Below, piece after piece: positions 18,248 through 26,546 of a stretch of 64,000 nt of DNA (positions are counted from its first letter, which is position 1; each line of letters opens with the position of its first letter). The notes beneath the pieces are model-generated. The model saw only the letters and a list, made by a program, of their open reading frames with translations. It ran no database searches and had not been told where the DNA came from. Source of the DNA: Flavobacteriales bacterium (GTDB taxonomy: Bacteria; Bacteroidota; Bacteroidia; Flavobacteriales_D; Crocinitomicaceae); NCBI GenBank assembly GCA_013373595.1, contig JABXHO010000040.1, forward strand, positions 62,001-126,000, read 5' to 3'. The position numbers and the translations under genes are program-made.

Positions 18248-18997
18248 TTATGGTTCTGCTTCCCGATTGTTTCCTAAAACCAAAAAGAAGACTCCAAGCC
18301 CAAAAAGTACTGTTCCAACGATTAAACCAATCAAGGCGCCTCCCATCACGTACTTAACGAACAAGAAAGATACGTATAAGACCAAAACGAGAAGCACAAT
18401 AAATGCTAAGAGCCAAAACCATTGAGAGATGGCAACCAAATCAAAGAAGAAGTTGAGCCATGCGGCACCGTTTCCACTTCCATTGGCTGCGAATGCTCCA
18501 GCCGAAACCGTCAAGGCTCCGAGCAAGAGGAAGATTCCGAGAAACAGGAACACTTTTCCCATTGTTTTGAGAGTCGAAGGACTTATTCGCCAGAAAAGAG
18601 GAGTGGATGCAGAAGTATTCTTTTTCGTCGTTTTTTGCTTGGTGGAAGAAGGGGTAAAGTGAGCAATTGGAGGCGCAATCGATGGCAATCTAGGAAGTAG
18701 CCGTTTCTTCTCTGTTTCCGATACTTGATTTTTTGGTGGTGAATTGATGGCATTGAAATCATCTGCAATTTTAGGCTGATCTTGATCGATGAGTGCCACT
18801 TCCTTCGTTGTCAATTGAGTTGTTTCTTTAGAAACTTCTGCTTTTGCCTCGGTAGTTGCAGGTAATGTTTTTTCGGGAGCTTCTGTTCGGTGAAGAGAAC
18901 GCCATTGAACATGAAATCCTGGTCGGTGAACGCGCTTCGTAATTGTGCAGGACATGAAGAACAGAATGAACGGTAGTATGAGAAATAGTCGTTTCAA
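18248..18997 (-). CDS. Lipoprotein with C-terminal membrane segments, TTG start
   Basis: The 249-residue protein begins with a clear lipobox (FFMSC, Cys about 17) followed by TITKRVHRPGFHVQW, a short motif I associate with Bacteroidota lipoproteins. A Thr/Lys/Pro-rich linker runs to about 145, and the C-terminus has three hydrophobic segments. No ATG precedes the signal peptide in frame, so the start appears to be TTG at 18997. It precedes the helical protein and WG-repeat genes by 20 bases and is likely the first gene of that operon. Function unknown. Confidence 0.6.
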   Translation of the reverse strand: MKRLFLILPFILFFMSCTITKRVHRPGFHVQWRSLHRTEAPEKTLPATTEAKAEVSKETTQLTTKEVALIDQDQPKIADDFNAINSPPKNQVSETEKKRLLPRLPSIAPPIAHFTPSSTKQKTTKKNTSASTPLFWRISPSTLKTMGKVFLFLGIFLLLGALTVSAGAFAANGSGNGAAWLNFFFDLVAISQWFWLLAFIVLLVLVLYVSFLFVKYVMGGALIGLIVGTVLFGLGVFFLVLGNNREAEP

Positions 18998-19116
18998 ATT
19001 ATTATAGGTATGGTTTAGCGTGCATCAATTTTCGTGCCTTGTCGAAGTTGGATTGAGAAAAAACGATAAAAGTAGTGAATTCCCAAATCTTCATTACCTT
19101 AACGACTTCATGAGAA

Positions 19117-19809
19117 ATGGAGCAAGTTGAATCAGATACAGCGAAAGAAATGAGCGAAAATCAGCAGTATGTATGTGACGCGATCGTGAATCAAATCAAA
19201 ATGGGATTCAAGTCACCAGATGACATTTACGAATACCTAACTGAGATGGTTGAGGATGAGGGAATGGAAGATGAGATTGACATGGATTGGGTCATGGAAA
19301 CCATCGACAGCGAGTATTCTGCACGTGTAAAAGCATCGGAGGCGGAGTGGAGATATCCAACTGATCCCTATCGATTGGCAGATGCGTTCGAGGAATTACG
19401 CTCTTTGGGGATTATTGCGTTGCACAATGCGGGATACACCATTTCGGATGGTGAATCGGATGTTATTGAAATCGAACATGCCTTGCGAGAAGATGGAATT
19501 GTGTCGGAGGGATATTGCTTTTACCATGAACAGGATTTGGAGAGGGCGATTGATCCCGATGAACCCATGCTTCATTTGGCATTTCAAAAAATAGACAATT
19601 CTGATCCAGAAGTGACAGCAAAAGTGGGAAAAATAATCGTGGAAGTGCTTCAGAAACATCACTTGAATGTCGATTGGAACGGAGATGTGAATAAGCGCAT
19701 CATTATATCTCCCATTTTATGGAATAAAGTGTACGAAGAAGAGGATATGCGTGATTTTTCATTTGGCAGAGCCTATTACGCAATCATAGAAAATTACAAC
19801 AAGCATTAG
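19117..19809 (+). CDS. DUF6891-like acidic cytosolic protein
   Basis: The 230-residue acidic protein has an N-terminal helical part (MGFKSPDDIYEYLTEMVEDE) and a C-terminal alpha/beta part: LRSLGIIALHNAGYTISDG, GYCFYHEQDLERA and LHLAFQKID. This matches what I recall of DUF6891; the assignment is from memory. No catalytic motif is evident. A second ATG (residue 12, MSEN) is possible. The thioesterase gene follows 15 bases after the stop, so they are probably co-transcribed. Confidence 0.5.
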   Translation: MEQVESDTAKEMSENQQYVCDAIVNQIKMGFKSPDDIYEYLTEMVEDEGMEDEIDMDWVMETIDSEYSARVKASEAEWRYPTDPYRLADAFEELRSLGIIALHNAGYTISDGESDVIEIEHALREDGIVSEGYCFYHEQDLERAIDPDEPMLHLAFQKIDNSDPEVTAKVGKIIVEVLQKHHLNVDWNGDVNKRIIISPILWNKVYEEEDMRDFSFGRAYYAIIENYNKH

Positions 19810-19824
19810 CATAGAAGAAAAAGG

Positions 19825-20373
19825 ATGGTAGATTACAAAACAGTAGAAGAATCACAAGTAAATATGAGTTTACTCATGACTCCTGTTCATTCCAATTTTA
19901 GTGGAAAAATTCACGGAGGATACATTTTGGGATTGATGGATCAAATTGCATTTATGTGTGCGTCGAAGCACTCGGGGAGCTATTGCGTAACGGCAAGTGT
20001 GAATCGGGTAGATTTTCTCAATCCCGTTGAGGTAGGACAGATGTTGCACTTGAAAGCTTCGGTGAATTACACTGGAAATACGTCGATGGTGGTTGGTTTG
20101 CACGTGGAATCTGAGGAAATCAGAACGGGAGAAACCAAGCATTGCAATTCGTCTTATTTCACCATGGTGGCCAAAGATGAAGAAGGTAAGAGCGTCAGAG
20201 TTCCTGGTCTAATTCTTGATTCGAAAGAGAAAATTCGACGTTTTGTTCGAGCGGTTGAGCGTCAAGAAAATACCGATACACGCAATACGAATTTCGATCC
20301 TTCTGTATTTGAGGTCGATCGGTACGTGCAGTTTTTAATTGGACACAACTTGGATTTACAGTATTCCGAATAA
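19825..20373 (+). CDS. Acyl-CoA thioesterase, hotdog fold (YciA/ACOT-like)
   Basis: The 182-residue protein shows the hotdog thioesterase signature: GKIHGGYILGLMDQIAF, in which the Asp in the helix is the catalytic acid, then ASVNRVDFLNPVEVGQ and a second strand set with VVGLHVESEE. It would hydrolyse acyl-CoA esters to free acid and CoA in the cytosol. The C-terminal 50 residues extend beyond the domain. The gene ends three bases from the convergent pseudogene. Confidence 0.85.
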   Translation: MVDYKTVEESQVNMSLLMTPVHSNFSGKIHGGYILGLMDQIAFMCASKHSGSYCVTASVNRVDFLNPVEVGQMLHLKASVNYTGNTSMVVGLHVESEEIRTGETKHCNSSYFTMVAKDEEGKSVRVPGLILDSKEKIRRFVRAVERQENTDTRNTNFDPSVFEVDRYVQFLIGHNLDLQYSE

Positions 20374-20376
20374 AGG

Positions 20377-21052
20377 TTACCTTGTTTGTAGCCAAATGAC
20401 GATTATAACAAAAAGAAGCAATAAACCGATTAATACAGTTGAACTAACGCTTTGTTGAGTTTCCCCGAATGATTTCGAAAGCTTCTTCTTTTGAGTATGA
20501 TCCGCTGTCTTTTTAATAAAAGGAGGTAATTCTAGTCGAACATCTCTATGAGGAGGAATGTCTTCTCCGAAAAAGACATAGATTTCACTGCCGCTGACAT
20601 ATTCCAAGGGCTGAGGAAGTGATTCATCTAAATTCAGTTCTTTTGCCAATAAAACAGTAATTTTCTGACCATCATCAAATGTTAAAATACAGCGTGATGG
20701 AATTTTCCATTCTTCGTTTACGTAAACTATTTTGATATCAGAGAGGGGTCTGGAACTGAATTGAAGCTATCGATCGGTACAATTTATTGAAACGAAATCG
20801 CTGTGATATTTTTCAAGTTCAGCTGTTCCTGTCCCAATTTGATGAAAATCTTCATCTTTCCATGCAAGGTGCCATCGAAAACCGTTTGAGAGCTTAATTT
20901 CTACCCCCAAATCACAGCAATCAAAACCATCGAATATTACGGGAGATTGAGGATCATTCAATTCGAAATAACTGACATACTCAATGGTGTGTCCAATTGA
21001 CCCGCGTCGAATGGTATGTTCGATATCTAAACTAATTTATTTTCGTTTTCAC
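20377..21052 (-). pseudogene. Decayed gene: in-frame stop and lost start, C-terminal membrane anchor
   Basis: The minus strand carries coding-like sequence in one frame across 20377-21031, interrupted by a TAG at 20767-20769 with no usable start after it. Before the TAG the frame reads IEHTIRRGSIGHTIEYVSYF, then FDCCDLGVEIKLSNG. After it comes KIVYVNEEWKIPSRCIL, then LEYVSGSEIYVFFGED, and a hydrophobic C-terminal anchor. The only candidate start, a GTG at 21052, is out of frame by one base. I read this as one gene of about 220 residues with a nonsense change and a frameshift. The alternative is two tiny genes with TTG starts, or sequencing errors. Family unknown. Confidence 0.55.
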
Positions 21053-21082
21053 GATGAGTATTTTCTGGATAGAACACTCGAA

Positions 21083-21871
21083 TTAAGCTTCCAAAGCAGC
21101 ACTTTTCGACACGATGTCCTTCGCTATTGCATCCCATAGCTCGATGCGTTTTTCCAAAGCCTTCTTAGAAATGGCGAGTACGTCATCCCATTTCTGCGCA
21201 TCTTCTCCGCACAATTCTGAAATCATTTCGAGTGCCAGCGGACCGTGTTCGTCACCATCCAATTCGATGTGTCGCTTCAAATAATAGGTCAACTTTGGAA
21301 ACTGGTTCACACTTCCATCATTCGATTTCTCAATGATTTCAATGAACATATCAGGAATTAAATCTTCTCGACCAAAGGTGAAAGCGGCGGCAATTTTGTG
21401 TGTTTCCTGCGTATTGATCACTTCAAAAGTGAAATTCAGGAAGGCTTTTTCTGCTGCGCCCAAGTCTGATTCTGAAATGGTAGTCAATATCGTTTCTAGC
21501 GCGTCGAATGAATCCACCAAACGCTCCACTTTTTGGGTGTCTGCGCCCACTTCGTGCATGGCTTCCAAGTACATTTCGTAATGACTTTGGGGAACTTCCT
21601 GTTCGTTCACATCGCTTTCTTCTCCCAGTACAATCTCATTGATAAATCGAGCGGTTCGTGCATTTTTTGCTGGCTTCCATGGAAGAGATACACAGGTGAG
21701 CTTTTGCTGAAGTGCTTTCACAAGTGACATGAAATCCCATACTGCGTACACGTGTTTTTCCATGAACAATTTCACATCTTCCATTTCGGAAAGAAGCGCG
21801 TATAGTTCGTGATGGGTAAGTTGTTTTCTTAAGTCAAGAAGTTGATCTTCGATGTGTTCAATTCGGTTCAT
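21083..21871 (-). CDS. DUF3050 family protein (haem-oxygenase-like fold)
   Basis: From ATG 21871 the product has 262 residues; the open frame continues to a TTG at 21961, but the extra residues do not resemble the family. The helical sequence has the DUF3050 pattern: HALY-type start HHELYALLSEM, MEKHVYAVWDFMSLVKALQQ, ARFINEIVLGEESD and HIELDGDEHGPLAL. The histidines in the first and last of these would line a haem-oxygenase-like pocket, possibly binding metal. Substrate unknown. Transcribed alone. Confidence 0.75.
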   Translation of the reverse strand: MNRIEHIEDQLLDLRKQLTHHELYALLSEMEDVKLFMEKHVYAVWDFMSLVKALQQKLTCVSLPWKPAKNARTARFINEIVLGEESDVNEQEVPQSHYEMYLEAMHEVGADTQKVERLVDSFDALETILTTISESDLGAAEKAFLNFTFEVINTQETHKIAAAFTFGREDLIPDMFIEIIEKSNDGSVNQFPKLTYYLKRHIELDGDEHGPLALEMISELCGEDAQKWDDVLAISKKALEKRIELWDAIAKDIVSKSAALEA

Positions 21872-22024
21872 CTGTATCCAATTCGTTTTCGCTGTACTAC
21901 ATTCGGAAGCCCCGATGTGCTCGTGCTTTTCTGATTCACTACAAAAATACGGAGTACCCAATGGAAAAACACATTTTTCGTCGAAAACCGTTCAAATCGT
22001 GAATAACTTTGGATAAATCGCTTC

Positions 22025-23368
22025 CTAAAAGTTAAAGTTCACCACGAGGTTAAACTGATGAAAATTCACTTTGTTGAAGGTTTGTGCGTAACTTATGGTT
22101 TTGTCAAGAGCTTGTCGATACACATAGAGCAGCCTGAATTCCAATCCTTCGAGTTTCTTTTTGAACGCGTATTTCAAATCTACGTTGTATTGATTGTATG
22201 CAGGAATGTTGTATTTGTTATGAGCGTAATCTTGAATGGATTTCATATGATTCCAATGAAGTCCTAGGCTCCAGTTTTTGCGTTCGTAAATGTAACTGAG
22301 TGTCGTGGCAGTAGCATGTCCAAATCCTTCGATCTGGCTTCTCGATATAAAGGTATAGAACGGATCGACGCCAATTTCTCGGGGAAAAATGAACTTTCCT
22401 CCTTCAAAAACATGACTTGCGCTAAATTGAAGTGTGTGTGCTTTCATCGTATATCCAAGGCGACCACTTAACGCATGTGTTCGCATGGAAGGATCAAAAT
22501 AGGTGCGTTCGAGAAGTTCATGTCCGCCATGTCGATCAGCGAATTGGTTCAGGTACATCATTCCTGCGTAAAAAGTGGAATCGTCGTAAAAGGGATTGAC
22601 AAAAAATGTATTGGATACATTCTCAAGGTAATAATTCCATAGATTGAACTCGAAGTGTTTGGGAAGATGGATTTCAGCTCCTGCGATAGCGAGTCCTTTC
22701 GTGGAAATGTGGTTGTGATATTCGGCATGAGTTCCGTCGGGAAGGACTCCATTACTAAACAGTCCGATCGTTTCGCTCATCGAATACCAATGAGTGATGG
22801 ATCGGGGAGAAGCCTTCCAAAACCAACCTCCAAATGCGTCAAATCGTTTTGTACTGTATTCAGCTTTTGTTCCCATGAACACTTTGGGCTTCATTCGGCC
22901 ATCGTGCATATTCACAATGGGGGTTTCCACTTCCATTTTTCCAAATGTCGCATTCCAATGGTGATAGGTATAATCAATATAAAGTTCTTCCAGTCGATCC
23001 AGGTCGGTGTAGTTTCCAGGGTATTCAAGGTCGAAAAGTTGTTGTTCGTAGGAAGAATATTTCCCCACAAGCGAGTCCTTGGCGAGCAGATCATTGGAGA
23101 AACCTCTATAAATGAAAAGTCCGTTGATACCCATTTTGAACCCCTTCCACGGTTTTGTTTCGTAGTGAATTGATGCTCCGATGGCATTTGCGTAGTAATC
23201 TCTGAGCTGCCCTTGATTGATGGTTGACATCGTGAAATCACGAATTTGCCCGTAGAAATGACCTTGCTTGAAAAATGTGACGAGTTTTTTCGTAGCCGTA
23301 GAATCCTCCACGCTTGCCAACGTTGGGAAAGCCAAAGTGATGAGTAGCAGAAGCAGAATTCTTCTCAT
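22025..23368 (-). CDS. OprD-like outer-membrane porin
   Basis: The 447-residue protein has a signal peptide cut near LASVED (about 19-20) and alternating aromatic/hydrophobic strands ending in NLVVNFNF, a terminal Phe typical of beta-barrels. GHFYGQIRDFTM at the start and YAFKKKLEGLEFRLLYVYRQ near the end fit the OprD family of substrate-specific porins. It lies 3' of cydB, and a GTAAC-N4-GTTAC palindrome sits 155 bases upstream of its start. It may import a sulfur compound or anion; this is inference from context. Confidence 0.65.
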   Translation of the reverse strand: MRRILLLLLITLAFPTLASVEDSTATKKLVTFFKQGHFYGQIRDFTMSTINQGQLRDYYANAIGASIHYETKPWKGFKMGINGLFIYRGFSNDLLAKDSLVGKYSSYEQQLFDLEYPGNYTDLDRLEELYIDYTYHHWNATFGKMEVETPIVNMHDGRMKPKVFMGTKAEYSTKRFDAFGGWFWKASPRSITHWYSMSETIGLFSNGVLPDGTHAEYHNHISTKGLAIAGAEIHLPKHFEFNLWNYYLENVSNTFFVNPFYDDSTFYAGMMYLNQFADRHGGHELLERTYFDPSMRTHALSGRLGYTMKAHTLQFSASHVFEGGKFIFPREIGVDPFYTFISRSQIEGFGHATATTLSYIYERKNWSLGLHWNHMKSIQDYAHNKYNIPAYNQYNVDLKYAFKKKLEGLEFRLLYVYRQALDKTISYAQTFNKVNFHQFNLVVNFNF

Positions 23369-23522
23369 TTCACCACTAAGTTTATGAGGTAAATCTCACT
23401 TAAAACCGAAAGAAACCAAACTGAAGAACGATGATGAGTTCTTCGAAATGAGTGTTTTATAACGGCCTGTTTCATGAATTAACTACTTTCTGCTAAAGTA
23501 GAATTCACGAATTTTCTGCACA

Positions 23523-23536
23523 GTAACGATTGTTAC
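23523..23536. promoter_or_regulatory. Palindromic operator GTAAC-N4-GTTAC upstream of porin gene
   Basis: The sequence AGTAACGATTGTTACT has six-base complementary arms around four bases and directly follows the cydB stop. It matches the sites at 29485 and 30365, and its symmetry and size fit a Crp/Fnr dimer site. The likely binder is the regulator at 31204-31836. Confidence 0.55.
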
Positions 23537-24553
23537 TTATTCTTCATCAGGATTTGAGAGCAATCCGAATGTTTTGAACAAATGAAACAATCCTGGAAGT
23601 ACAAATACCGACGCAAAGAGAAGTGCTCCAGCCATTGTATTGATGACGCTATCTGGCACGCTATGGTCCATCAGCCCTAGTTCTCCGTTTTGAAACAAAA
23701 TGAATTGTGGGAACATCGGAATGGCCCACGCACTAAATATCAGGAGAACTTGAGCACCAAGAAGTACTTTGGAGAGATTGGCTTTGTGAATGAGCTTTCT
23801 ACTCAAGAAAATGAGTGCAGTAGACAACACAATGAAGGTTGGCATCAACCACGATTTAAACAGTAGAGCACTAAAAGCATGATTTTCCCAAAGCGCTACG
23901 CCAAATACGATCATTCCTGAGAGCATGACAGCAATGGTCGCTCTATTCAGTTTTTCCTTGAAATAATGATGCTCATCTCCCTGTGTGGATGTCGTGAGGA
24001 AGAAAGCGGAAATGTAAGCGAAGAGCGATACTGTGAAAATCCCGATGCTGATAGAAAATGGATTGAACCACGTAAAGACATATAGTTCTATAAAGGTGTA
24101 CGTAAGTGTTTGTTCTGGCAATACCATACGTCCAGCGAGTAAAGAACCGAATACAACTCCAATCATGAAAGGAGTGAAAACACTAGCCGATTGAAAAATC
24201 CGATCGTAGAGCCGTTGCGACTTGTCCTTGTATGCGTCGTAGTGACGAAAAACGAAAGCCGTTCCACGCGCAATGATACCAACGAGTAGGAGGGAGATAG
24301 GAATGTGAAGCTGTGTAACGATCACATTGTAGTAAACCGGAAAACAGATCCACATGATCACGATCACCAAGATGAGCCAAATGTGATTGGCTTCCCAAAC
24401 AGGACCAATAATTCGATAGGCGGTCTTTTTACTGATGGTTTGGTTCTTTTTCCGCGAAAATAGTTCGAGAATTCCAACACCAAAGTCGGCCCCGCCCAAC
24501 AAAGCGTAGGCAAATGCAGCAAAAAACAAGAAGAATAAAACGATTACTTCCAT
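23537..24553 (-). CDS. cydB: Cytochrome bd quinol oxidase subunit II
   Basis: The 338-residue membrane protein has eight or more hydrophobic segments. It carries the CydB start ALLGGADFGVGILELF, then VWEANHIWLILVIVIMW and PISLLLVGIIARG. With subunit I it forms the terminal oxidase that reduces O2 to water with quinol electrons. It starts two bases after the cydA stop, so they are coupled. No CydX-like peptide gene was noticed after it. Confidence 0.95.
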   Translation of the reverse strand: MEVIVLFFLFFAAFAYALLGGADFGVGILELFSRKKNQTISKKTAYRIIGPVWEANHIWLILVIVIMWICFPVYYNVIVTQLHIPISLLLVGIIARGTAFVFRHYDAYKDKSQRLYDRIFQSASVFTPFMIGVVFGSLLAGRMVLPEQTLTYTFIELYVFTWFNPFSISIGIFTVSLFAYISAFFLTTSTQGDEHHYFKEKLNRATIAVMLSGMIVFGVALWENHAFSALLFKSWLMPTFIVLSTALIFLSRKLIHKANLSKVLLGAQVLLIFSAWAIPMFPQFILFQNGELGLMDHSVPDSVINTMAGALLFASVFVLPGLFHLFKTFGLLSNPDEE

Positions 24554-24555
24554 GA

Positions 24556-25851
24556 TTACTCAGCGTTTAGTTTTTTAATTTGACGATTCATCAACCAGAA
24601 TACCGTTACGGCTAAACTTGCGTAAATAAGCGTGTAGAGGTAAAAACTGAATTGCATTCCCTGAACAGGAGTTACGGCATCTTTCGTTTTCATGACTCCG
24701 TGAATGATCCACGGCTGTCGACCGAGTTCGGTTACAAACCAACCCGCCTCCAGTGCAATGAAACCAAGCGGTGTGGCAGCAATAAACAGCAAGGCAAATA
24801 GTTTTTTGTCGCGCCAGGATTTTTTCTTGAATGAGATGAGGTAGAGGAACCCAATGAACATCAGAAAGGTTCCGATTCCCACCATGATTTGGAACGAATA
24901 ATGCGTAATGGCAACAGGAGGAATTTCATCTTCGGGAAACTCATTCAATCCTTTTACCGTTGCTTTGAAATCATTAAAAGCGAGGAAGGAGAGAGCACCA
25001 GGAATACGAATGGCGTAGTCGACTTGTTTTTTCTCTTCATTAACAATTCCTCCAATAATGAGGTCTGCACCATCTTCAGTTTCATAGTGCGCTTCCATCG
25101 CAGCCAATTTTGCAGGTTGTCGAACGGCAACGTCTTTTGCGGCAATATCACCACTGATAGGAATCAGTATAGCGGCGATTACTCCAAAAATCAATGCAAT
25201 TTCGTAAGCTTTTTTGTGCAAGGTTTTCTTATTCTTTCGGTACTGAAACAAGTGTAGTCCTCCAACAGCGAATCCAACGGCGGTGAACGCGGCAAGCGTC
25301 ATGTGCAGGGCTTGAGAAAACCATGCTTCATTGAAGAGTGCTGCAATCGGGTCGATGTTCAAGAATTCACCATTCACAAAATCAAATCCCGAGGGAGCAT
25401 TCATCCATCCGTTTGCAGCAACTACTAAAATTCCCGATGTAACTCCCGAAATTCCCACAATGGCACCCGTCCACCAGTGAAACCACTTGTTTTTGATTTT
25501 TTTCCAACCGTAGAGGTAAAACCCGAGGGCAATCGCCTCAACGAAAAAGGCCGTTCCTTCCAAGGAAAAGGGCATCCCGATAATAGGTCCCGCGTGCTTC
25601 ATGAATTCAGGCCAAAGCAATCCAAGTTCAAATGAGAGCATGGTACCAGATACGGCGCCTACCACAAAAAAGATAGCCACACCGTTTTGCCACACCTTTG
25701 TAAGTTTGAGGTAGATTTCATCGTTCGTTTTGAGGTATTTGTAATGCGACACCATCATGAAGTAGGGCATCACCATTCCGATGGCGGCAAATACAATGTG
25801 AAAAACCATTGAGGTAGCCATTTGCAATCGGGCAGCAAGTAATTCTTCCAT
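24556..25851 (-). CDS. cydA: Cytochrome bd quinol oxidase subunit I
   Basis: The 431-residue membrane protein retains the haem ligands: His18 in MVFHIVF, His183 in ALHMTLAAF and Met323 in FQIMVGIG. GRQPW is at 377-381. The quinol loop (about 240-300) is short, so it belongs to the short-Q-loop class. bd oxidases are high-affinity and comparatively sulfide-resistant, which suits the sulfur genes upstream. A hairpin with a T-run ends 20 bases before the start codon, so its expression is probably subject to read-through control. Confidence 0.95.
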   Translation of the reverse strand: MEELLAARLQMATSMVFHIVFAAIGMVMPYFMMVSHYKYLKTNDEIYLKLTKVWQNGVAIFFVVGAVSGTMLSFELGLLWPEFMKHAGPIIGMPFSLEGTAFFVEAIALGFYLYGWKKIKNKWFHWWTGAIVGISGVTSGILVVAANGWMNAPSGFDFVNGEFLNIDPIAALFNEAWFSQALHMTLAAFTAVGFAVGGLHLFQYRKNKKTLHKKAYEIALIFGVIAAILIPISGDIAAKDVAVRQPAKLAAMEAHYETEDGADLIIGGIVNEEKKQVDYAIRIPGALSFLAFNDFKATVKGLNEFPEDEIPPVAITHYSFQIMVGIGTFLMFIGFLYLISFKKKSWRDKKLFALLFIAATPLGFIALEAGWFVTELGRQPWIIHGVMKTKDAVTPVQGMQFSFYLYTLIYASLAVTVFWLMNRQIKKLNAE

Positions 25852-25871
25852 TTTTAATTTTTTTGTTTTAC

Positions 25872-25898
25872 AAAAAAGGGAAGCCTATTCGACTTCCC
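25872..25898 (-). terminator. Hairpin with T-run between HMA gene and cydA
   Basis: GGGAAG at 25878-25883 pairs with CTTCCC at 25893-25898 around nine bases. On the minus strand the stem is followed by six T residues. It lies after the HMA gene and only 20 bases before the cydA start, leaving no room for a separate promoter downstream of it. It may act as a partial terminator or as an RNA-processing or stability element. Confidence 0.65.
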
Positions 25899-25940
25899 CT
25901 TCGTAACTTAAACACTTATGTTGTCGTTGTAATGATCATA

Positions 25941-26207
25941 TCAGGCATTTATTCTTCCGGTTGCACAACTAACGAAGGATTTGGCCTTGCTTCCCAATCC
26001 ATTATGCTCGTTTGACGGTGGATAACCGATTGCCGTTAACTTTTCCTTGACAGTCGTGACGGTTCCATTATTCGCTAATTGAACATTCACTGTAGCTGTT
26101 TTCAGATCAACTTCAACATGCTTTACCTCTGGAAGCTCCTGCAGCTTTTTTGTAATTGAAGCTGCACATCCTCCACACTTTAAATTCTGAACTTCTATTG
26201 CTTCCAT
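25941..26207 (-). CDS. Heavy-metal-associated (HMA) domain protein
   Basis: The 88-residue cytosolic protein has the ferredoxin-like HMA domain with the metal motif LKCGGCAASI (Cys11, Cys14). A conventional copper chaperone would read MxCxxC; here CGGC matches. A tail of about 20 residues adds one more cysteine (SFVSCATG). It is 11 bases after the rhodanese gene in the sulfur operon. It may handle copper or carry persulfide on its cysteine pair; the latter is speculation. Confidence 0.8.
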   Translation of the reverse strand: MEAIEVQNLKCGGCAASITKKLQELPEVKHVEVDLKTATVNVQLANNGTVTTVKEKLTAIGYPPSNEHNGLGSKAKSFVSCATGRINA

Positions 26208-26218
26208 GATTTAATTTT

Positions 26219-26533
26219 TTACGTGTATGGAACAACTTCACCGTCCCATTCCAACATGCCTCCGAGTAAGTTGTAGGTATCAGCGAATCCTGCCTGGTCC
26301 ATAATTGAGCAGGCTTGAGCGCTTCTTCCACCACTGCGGCAGTAAACGTAATATGTTTTGGATTTATCTAACTTTTGGAGTCCATCCATAAAAGCAGCAC
26401 TGTCTAAAAAGTTCAAGGTTTCTGCATCCTTTTGAACTCCGTCTTGCCATTCTTCGGGTGTTCTCACGTCAAGAACAACTGAATTCGGCGATCCAACTAA
26501 TTCTTTCCATTGAGATTTATCTACGTTTTTCAT
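26219..26533 (-). CDS. Single-domain rhodanese sulfurtransferase
   Basis: The 104-residue protein is one rhodanese domain with the active loop CRSGGRS (Cys65), preceded by VVLDVRTPEEW and followed by NLLGGMLEWDG. It transfers sulfane sulfur through a cysteine persulfide, for example from thiosulfate or glutathione persulfide to a thiol acceptor. It lies 13 bases after the first CstB-like gene and 11 before the HMA gene, tying it to persulfide metabolism. Confidence 0.9.
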   Translation of the reverse strand: MKNVDKSQWKELVGSPNSVVLDVRTPEEWQDGVQKDAETLNFLDSAAFMDGLQKLDKSKTYYVYCRSGGRSAQACSIMDQAGFADTYNLLGGMLEWDGEVVPYT

Positions 26534-26546
26534 GCTTGATTAATTT

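Noticed and set aside
21872-21961. Longer N-terminus of the DUF3050 protein
   Set aside because: It needs a TTG start and its residues do not look like the family; ATG 21871 fits better.
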